Shown: in pieces, positions 59,332 through 64,000 of the stretch
Layout: each line of letters opens with the position of its first letter
How positions within the stretch are numbered: the first letter of the stretch is position 1
DNA from: Fusibacter_C sp942493125
Lineage (GTDB): Bacteria; Bacillota; Clostridia; Peptostreptococcales; Acidaminobacteraceae
NCBI GenBank assembly: GCA_942493125.1
Contig: OW818667.1
Location: 3,410,001-3,474,000, forward strand
DNA: 64,000 nt
Direction of reading: 5' to 3'
The notes under the pieces: model-generated
Seen by the model: the letters and a program-made list of their open reading frames with translations, nothing else
The model's database searches: none
Told to the model about the DNA's origin: nothing
Position numbers and translations under genes: made by a program

Positions 59332-60390
59332 ATGGAAAGCCATTATAATTACATTGACATAGCAAATGATCTTTCTGGATCGATGGCAAAGAACAGGTTT
59401 AGAAATGAAATGCTTTGGGGACTAAAAAAAATTTATGAGTTACATAAGTCTAAAGGAAATTATGTTGTTGTATTCGATTATGCTTGTGATGTAGAAGTTC
59501 ATATAAATGAAAGTTATGAATTTTATCAATTAAAAACACAAGCAGATAATGAAGGCTATGACATCAATAAATCTTTAAGAAAAAAGAATGGTAAATCAGT
59601 TTTAGGAAAATTGTATATTCTTAAATATGATTCAAAAGATAATGAGTGCAATCAAGTTTCGGTTAGTCTTGTTTCTAATGCTCCATTAGTTGCTGGTGAC
59701 AAAAGTTACAATCTTTTTGAAAAAATAAAATTACAAGACTTAGAAACTGTAGTAGTTGATAATATTAAGACGAAATTAAAATCTGAATTAGGTAAAAATG
59801 AAGTAACATTAGAAAATGCGTATTTCATAAGAACTGGACTTGATTTGTTTGAACCTCACAAAACACTCATTGGTGAGACTACATTGTTTTTTGAGGAAAT
59901 TTATGGAACTGAACCTAAAAAGGCAGCATCTCTGTACAGAGTTTTATCAAATGAAGTATCTAACAAAGCCTGCTATGAACTCGAAATCTCAGATTATGAC
60001 GAGTTGGTGGCAAAAAAGGGAATAACGAGAGTCTATATAGAAGGTATCTTAGACAAATACGTCGAAAATACTGATATAGCAGTGGAAAAAACTAGAAATT
60101 TTATTTATGAAATTAGTAAAAATAACTTTAAAAAAAGATTGCAATTATTAAAATCTTTGTCTAGTATTGTTACCGGTTTATCTTGTGATAAATGGTTGCA
60201 GAATCTTGAAGATAAAATGAAGTATCATGTAATTGATGCATTAGATGAATTGCCTGATGATGAACAAGATATTGTGAATTCCTTAATTAGTGAGTTCTGT
60301 GGACAGCTAGAAGTAGATTATACCATCACAGATCTTGAAGTGCTTTCAATCTTAGTACTTAAGAAAATAGAGGAGGGACTTAATGAATAA
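59332..60390 (+). CDS. Cap4/DUF4297-like nuclease (Lamassu LmuA-type effector)
   Basis: 352 aa. GNYVVVFDYACDVEVHINESYEFYQLKT is the DUF4297/Cap4 nuclease core: D53 then Q66-x-K68 of the PD-(D/E)XK fold. The rest is helical. In Lamassu and Ddm systems a Cap4 nuclease of this type is held by an SMC partner and cuts DNA on activation. The SMC-like gene overlaps its last 8 bp, so the two are translationally coupled. The shared cassette is about 2.8 kb. No third gene (LmuC) is visible. Confidence 0.78.
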   Translation: MESHYNYIDIANDLSGSMAKNRFRNEMLWGLKKIYELHKSKGNYVVVFDYACDVEVHINESYEFYQLKTQADNEGYDINKSLRKKNGKSVLGKLYILKYDSKDNECNQVSVSLVSNAPLVAGDKSYNLFEKIKLQDLETVVVDNIKTKLKSELGKNEVTLENAYFIRTGLDLFEPHKTLIGETTLFFEEIYGTEPKKAASLYRVLSNEVSNKACYELEISDYDELVAKKGITRVYIEGILDKYVENTDIAVEKTRNFIYEISKNNFKKRLQLLKSLSSIVTGLSCDKWLQNLEDKMKYHVIDALDELPDDEQDIVNSLISEFCGQLEVDYTITDLEVLSILVLKKIEEGLNE

Positions 60391-62077
60391 GTTAGTTATT
60401 AAAAGACTTCTAATATTTGAACCTGCAACAAAACGTGGAAAAAAAATATGTTTTAATAAAGGCGTTAATGTTATATCATCTAGCCAAAAAGATGGAAATA
60501 AAGTTGGAAAATCAGTAATCATGAAAAGTATTTACCATACTCTGGGGGCAGATTGTTTTTTCGATGATATGTGGACAGAAACTCAAAAATTATACTATAT
60601 AGATTTCAGTGTAAACAGCGTTAATTATAGTGTTTATCGCAACCAAAGATTATTTAAACTTTATGAAGAAAGTAAGCTTGTATTAGCTACTGTCGATAGA
60701 GGCGAATTATCTGAAGTTTTATCAAGAATATATGATTTTAAAGTTCTTCTTCCTAATAGAAATGAAAATGAATTAGTGTTAACTCCGCCTTCTTTTATAT
60801 ATTTATTAAATTATACTGATCAGGATTACATGAGTGGAAGTAAATTTGCGTCTTTTGATAAGTTAGGTCAGTTTGAAGGTTTCAAAGAAAATACGATTTA
60901 TAACCACTTCGGAATATTTAATGAAGAATATTTTATGGCAACAAGAGTTATTGAGGAATTGAAAAGAGAAGAGCAAAAGTTAAATAAAGAAAGAGAACTT
61001 CTTGAAAACATGCTTGTAAAAATAAATGATTATCTAAAAGGAAATGATGCACCAACAAATATTGAAACACTTGAAGTAGAACTAAAGAAAATAGATGAGG
61101 AATATTCAGAAGTAATTTGTTCTTTGAATAAAATCAAATCTAAACTGACCACATTGAGGAATGAGAAAATAGAACTTCATGAAGCGATATTCACTTTGCA
61201 GAAGGAAAGTAATATTGAACTGAAGACTATAAAAACTCTTAAAACAGATACTTGTCCAATTTGCAAAAATGAAATTGAGTCTAGTAACTTAATTATAAAT
61301 AAAAGTAATCATTTTGAAGATTTAATTATTATTAAACAAGAATTAGAAGCAGCTTTTATTGAGGTCGATTTGCATTTGAAGAAAAAGCAAAATGAGTACG
61401 AACAATTACTATCTAGAAGAAATACTTTTGAACAACAGATAAGCCCGAATAAAAAAAACATTTCAAGTGTTCTAAGCCATATGGGTTATACAAAAACTAA
61501 AGAAAATTTGTTGTTTGAATTAGGAACTATAAATTTGAAGTTCAAAGAGAATAATGAGAAATTGAATGAAAATAAAAAACTTCTTAAAGAGTACAATGAT
61601 ATTAAAATAGAAGCAAATAATAAATATTATCAGTATCTACTAAAAGCGAAAGAGTTTTTCGGTTTAGAGGAAATTGATGATAGAAAGTTTGAATCTATAC
61701 GTCTAAATTTTACTGCCGGAGGGAGTAACAAGCCATTAGCGACTATAATGTGGCACATTTCATTGTTAAATGTTAAATTTAGTTATAACAAAAACAGTAT
61801 TCGTTTTCCAATTGTTTTTGATAGCCCCAATAATGTTGAAGCTGATGACACAAAAAAACATGATCTGCTTTACTATATATTTAATCATTATGATAAAGAT
61901 TCACAACTAATTGTATCAACCTTAGGATTCGATGAAAATGAGTTTAAAGATTTCAGAATTGATCAAATCATTAAATTAACTAATAATAAATACGAATTAC
62001 TTAACGAGAAGGACTACAATGAAAATTCAGACGTTTTAAAGATGGTATATGATGATAACCTTCTTTTAGAAAATTAA
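60383..62077 (+). CDS. SMC/Rad50-like ATPase (Lamassu LmuB-type)
   Basis: 564 aa. Divergent Walker A GNKVGKS (about 38-44), a long coiled coil (about 185-420) interrupted by a zinc-hook-like CPIC (291-294), and a C-terminal ATPase part with LNFTAGGSNKPLATIMWH and a Walker B-like FPIVFDSPNN. A second hook motif half would come from dimerisation, as in Rad50. It would sense unusual DNA and release the nuclease partner. It is shorter than standard SMC proteins, like DUF2326-type ATPases. Confidence 0.8.
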   Translation: MNKLVIKRLLIFEPATKRGKKICFNKGVNVISSSQKDGNKVGKSVIMKSIYHTLGADCFFDDMWTETQKLYYIDFSVNSVNYSVYRNQRLFKLYEESKLVLATVDRGELSEVLSRIYDFKVLLPNRNENELVLTPPSFIYLLNYTDQDYMSGSKFASFDKLGQFEGFKENTIYNHFGIFNEEYFMATRVIEELKREEQKLNKERELLENMLVKINDYLKGNDAPTNIETLEVELKKIDEEYSEVICSLNKIKSKLTTLRNEKIELHEAIFTLQKESNIELKTIKTLKTDTCPICKNEIESSNLIINKSNHFEDLIIIKQELEAAFIEVDLHLKKKQNEYEQLLSRRNTFEQQISPNKKNISSVLSHMGYTKTKENLLFELGTINLKFKENNEKLNENKKLLKEYNDIKIEANNKYYQYLLKAKEFFGLEEIDDRKFESIRLNFTAGGSNKPLATIMWHISLLNVKFSYNKNSIRFPIVFDSPNNVEADDTKKHDLLYYIFNHYDKDSQLIVSTLGFDENEFKDFRIDQIIKLTNNKYELLNEKDYNENSDVLKMVYDDNLLLEN

Positions 62078-62087
62078 AAAATGCTTC

Positions 62088-62141
62088 CTATTACACACAG
62101 TCCTCGCAACTAAGGCTGCGAGGACTGCAAGAACGTTAGAC
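62088..62141 (+). repeat. attC-like site, class C (mutated inverse core)
   Basis: Inverse core CTATTAC (AAC changed to TAC), arms AGTCCTCGC/GCGAGGACT, core GTTAGAC. Confidence 0.8.
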
Positions 62142-62166
62142 GAAACCAATTAAGGAGAATCCGAAA

Positions 62167-62790
62167 ATGCAGAACAGAATTGATTTACCCTTACTGAGTA
62201 TTCTTGAAGGATACATAAGAAACTTTAGAAGCTTAAACTTGTTTCAAAACCAAAACAAATCAATGTTCACAAAACGCGAAGTAGACTATTTTTCAAGACT
62301 GGGTGAATATTTAGGTTTCTTTTCTTACATTGAAGACACAAAACCAAATTTGGATTATGGAAGATCTAGACCTATGGATTTAGCATGGTGGAAATGGGAT
62401 GAACGTATAAGTAAAACACATTTTGTAAAACTTGTTTTACATCTTGAAAGAGAAAGTCTATTTATAAAAGACTTCGAGACAATTGAAAAGTTATTTTGTA
62501 CGACTGAAGATGCGTTTATACCTGATAATGTAATTGGCATCCTTAATGTATCAAATTATGCAAAAATTACTGAGTTGCAAGAAGAAGTTAAAAAGAGAAA
62601 TAAAAGACAAAAGTCTAATGTCTTGATGGTTTATCGATACTTTGACGATCAATTTGAGTTTGATCGGATTGAAGCTCATTATATGAGCAGTGATTTAGAA
62701 ACAATTGAAGTAAGACGCGGAATTTCAAAAGTTGACGAAACGGGTTATTGGACAATGTGTTTCGAAGAAGAATTTGAAAATGCAAATTAA
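62167..62790 (+). CDS. Cassette protein, unknown (207 aa)
   Basis: Soluble. FTKREVDYFSRLGEYLGFFSYIEDTKPNLDYGRSRPMDLAWWKWDE...FVKLVLHLERES resembles an alpha-beta core with acidic residues at nuclease-like spacing (D..E), but the match is weak. The C-terminal half has basic KKRNKRQK then strands. AAGGAG precedes the start. It follows the Lamassu-like pair but is a separate cassette. Confidence 0.6.
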   Translation: MQNRIDLPLLSILEGYIRNFRSLNLFQNQNKSMFTKREVDYFSRLGEYLGFFSYIEDTKPNLDYGRSRPMDLAWWKWDERISKTHFVKLVLHLERESLFIKDFETIEKLFCTTEDAFIPDNVIGILNVSNYAKITELQEEVKKRNKRQKSNVLMVYRYFDDQFEFDRIEAHYMSSDLETIEVRRGISKVDETGYWTMCFEEEFENAN

Positions 62791-62800
62791 TAAAGGCTTC

Positions 62801-62828
62801 GTATAACACATCATCCTAGCCACTGAGG
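62801..62828 (+). repeat. Truncated attC, class B left half
   Basis: GTATAACACATCATCCTAGC then CACTGAGG; the right arm and the core are missing, replaced by the leader of the next gene. Confidence 0.75.
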
Positions 62829-62860
62829 TTGCATTTAATTTTAAAAAAAGAGGAGTATTA

Positions 62861-63640
62861 ATGATTGAGTTAGGGTGCAATTATTCCCCAGAGCTGATGC
62901 ATTTAGTTAAATCAGATAAAGTGAAAATAGATTGGATTAAGCTCTCAAAGGAATTTCAATTCAATGACCAATTTAGATCAGTGAATAATTTAAAACCATC
63001 TTTGCTACATTTTATTCCTTGTATAACATCTGCTCAGTTTCCAGAGGGGTGGAATGTAGAATCTTTGAATAAAGCAGTAGAAAAGTGTAATTCACCACAT
63101 ATAGCATTACATATGAGAGCAAATAGATCTGACTTAAAGCTTCCGTTGTCACGAAAAGAATTTCTAAATACGGTAGTCGAATTGATTGAAGAGAAGAAAG
63201 CGTCATATTGCAGAAAAATATTAGTGGAAAATATGCCGAGTACTTGTCTTCCAAATGGATATGATGTTCTGGCAGATCCAGAGTTTATAACAGAAGTATG
63301 CGAAATTTGTGATATCGGCATCTGTCTCGATGTAGCACATGCTCAAATAAGCGCATTTTATAGAAATGAATCAGTTGAAGAGTATATAAGTAAATTGCCA
63401 TTAAACCGAGTAATAGAAATTCATTTGAGTAATCCACAAGAAATCAATGGAGAATTAATAGATACTCATGAGTCATTAACTGAAAGTAACTATGAATTAC
63501 TATTAAACATATTGGAAAAGACTTCTCCACGAATTGTCACCCTCGAATATGGTGGAGAAGGTTCTGACTATAATGGAAAGTCGGATATAGTGAAAATTGA
63601 GAATCAGTTAAAACGACTAGCTCAAATAATTGATAAGTAG
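62861..63640 (+). CDS. DUF692/MNIO-like TIM-barrel protein
   Basis: 259 aa. The order of metal-ligand motifs fits multinuclear non-haem iron oxidases and related barrels: LGCNYSPELM, LLHFIP, HIALHMRANR, ILVENMPS, CLDVAHAQISA, EIHLSNPQ..GELIDTHE, VTLEYGG. Such enzymes modify cysteines of peptide natural products, but no precursor peptide or partner protein is visible nearby. AGAGGAG precedes the ATG. The sites on both sides are truncated, so it is no longer a regular mobile cassette. Confidence 0.7.
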   Translation: MIELGCNYSPELMHLVKSDKVKIDWIKLSKEFQFNDQFRSVNNLKPSLLHFIPCITSAQFPEGWNVESLNKAVEKCNSPHIALHMRANRSDLKLPLSRKEFLNTVVELIEEKKASYCRKILVENMPSTCLPNGYDVLADPEFITEVCEICDIGICLDVAHAQISAFYRNESVEEYISKLPLNRVIEIHLSNPQEINGELIDTHESLTESNYELLLNILEKTSPRIVTLEYGGEGSDYNGKSDIVKIENQLKRLAQIIDK

Positions 63641-63644
63641 ACAG

Positions 63645-63688
63645 TCTTGACAGCTAGAACATTGTAAACAGAAGGGGAACGTTAGCCG
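63645..63688 (+). repeat. attC remnant (right end only)
   Basis: A garbled stretch with GCTAGAAC and GGGGAACGTTAGCCGAAAG: the right core GTTAGCC remains, the left part is lost. Confidence 0.5.
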
Positions 63689-63742
63689 AAAGACTTTTAA
63701 AGTGAGTGCTTAAATAACAGATTTTGAAAAGAGGAATAATTA

Positions 63743-64000
63743 ATGGATGTACATAAAACACTTGAACAAAATAAAAATAGTTGGAACATAAATTTCAAAA
63801 AATATTATGGAACCACAGCATTACCGCATTATGGGTGCAATATACCTTTAGAAACGGAGTTGAATTTATTTGGTGACATATCAAATAAATCTATTCTCGA
63901 AATATGTTGTGGAAGTGGACACTCACTATTGTATCTAGCAAAAAATGGAGCCAAGAATTTATGGGGCGTTGATATATCAGAAAGTCAAATAGCAGTAGCT
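63743..64000 (+). CDS. Class I SAM-dependent methyltransferase (3' end outside window)
   Basis: The open frame from ATG at 63743 encodes MDVHKTLEQNKNSWN...; ILEICCGSGHSLLYLAKNGAKNLWGVDIS is motif I of class I methyltransferases with the acidic end of strand 2 (VDIS). 86 codons are visible before the window ends. AGAGGAATAA precedes the start. Its substrate cannot be told. Confidence 0.85.
   Translation, partial: MDVHKTLEQNKNSWNINFKKYYGTTALPHYGCNIPLETELNLFGDISNKSILEICCGSGHSLLYLAKNGAKNLWGVDISESQIAVA

Noticed and set aside
29161..62141. Regular repeats could suggest a CRISPR array
   Set aside because: Repeat spacing varies from about 200 bp to 2.8 kb and genes lie between; repeats have core and inverse core and fold as attC. 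No cas genes.
1..64000. tRNA or rRNA genes
   Set aside because: I found no cloverleaf with a GTTCRANYC arm or rRNA-like sequence; cores such as GTTAGAT belong to attC sites.

Overview
The window looks like a chromosome segment from an anaerobic Gram-positive bacterium of the Clostridia type. Support: the miaA-hfq gene order, a CD3324-like small regulator, strong AAGGAGG-type ribosome binding sites, [NiFe]-hydrogenase maturation genes hypB/hypA around a large Fe-S/FAD oxidoreductase, and a small UGA-encoded selenoprotein. A Fusibacter/Acidaminobacter-like organism is my best guess, but no marker here fixes the genus.

Positions 1-26 kb are ordinary chromosome: miaA (5' end outside the window), hfq, transketolase, an Rrf2 regulator with a triple palindrome in front of it, a minus-strand signalling operon (two pseudo-phosphatase/anti-sigma-kinase-like proteins, a chemoreceptor and a STAS protein), a transposase-derived gene joined to an FAD amine-oxidase-like gene, hypB, the Fe-S/FAD oxidoreductase, hypA, two TetR regulators (one with an RND/MMPL exporter), a SelW-like selenoprotein whose in-frame TGA hides it from ordinary gene finding, and several small stress or transfer genes. 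A palindrome containing GGTGCCAGG is scattered between these genes and sometimes serves as a terminator.

From about 28.76 kb to the right edge the DNA becomes clearly AT-richer and is a gene-cassette array of integron type. Over 40 attC-like sites, mostly 52-54 bp, separate promoter-poor cassettes that all read rightward. Each intact site starts with an inverse core (xxxTAAC), ends with a core (GTTAxxx), and has a long imperfect hairpin between. I sort them by arm sequence: class A (ATTCCC/GGGAAC), class B (TTCTAGCC/GGCTAGAA) and class C (AGTCCTCGC/GCGAGGACT). The first 8-10 bases of nearly every cassette are the reverse complement of the bases at its own 3' end, so cassettes can be told apart and composite cassettes detected.

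Cassette contents are typical of accessory defence, toxin and immunity genes: RES toxin-like, PP2C-like (two copies, one broken), SMI1/KNR4, DUF3916 plus a PD-(D/E)XK nuclease, TIGR02391-like and other HEPN proteins, Imm26-like, DUF4304 (two identical copies), HNH, DUF2971, SieB-like, DUF6414, a Cap4-nuclease/SMC pair resembling Lamassu, a DUF692-like protein, small membrane peptides, and many proteins I cannot name. Eight cassettes carry no gene but a conserved element of about 400 nt, with a ninth divergent relative that keeps the same hairpins: a candidate structured RNA.

No classical integron integrase (IntI) is visible. The only recombinase is a tyrosine recombinase at 26.1-27.2 kb, about 1.5 kb left of the first cassette. 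It points toward the array and lacks the IntI-specific insertion. Either it is an unconventional cassette recombinase, or the array depends on an integrase outside the window.
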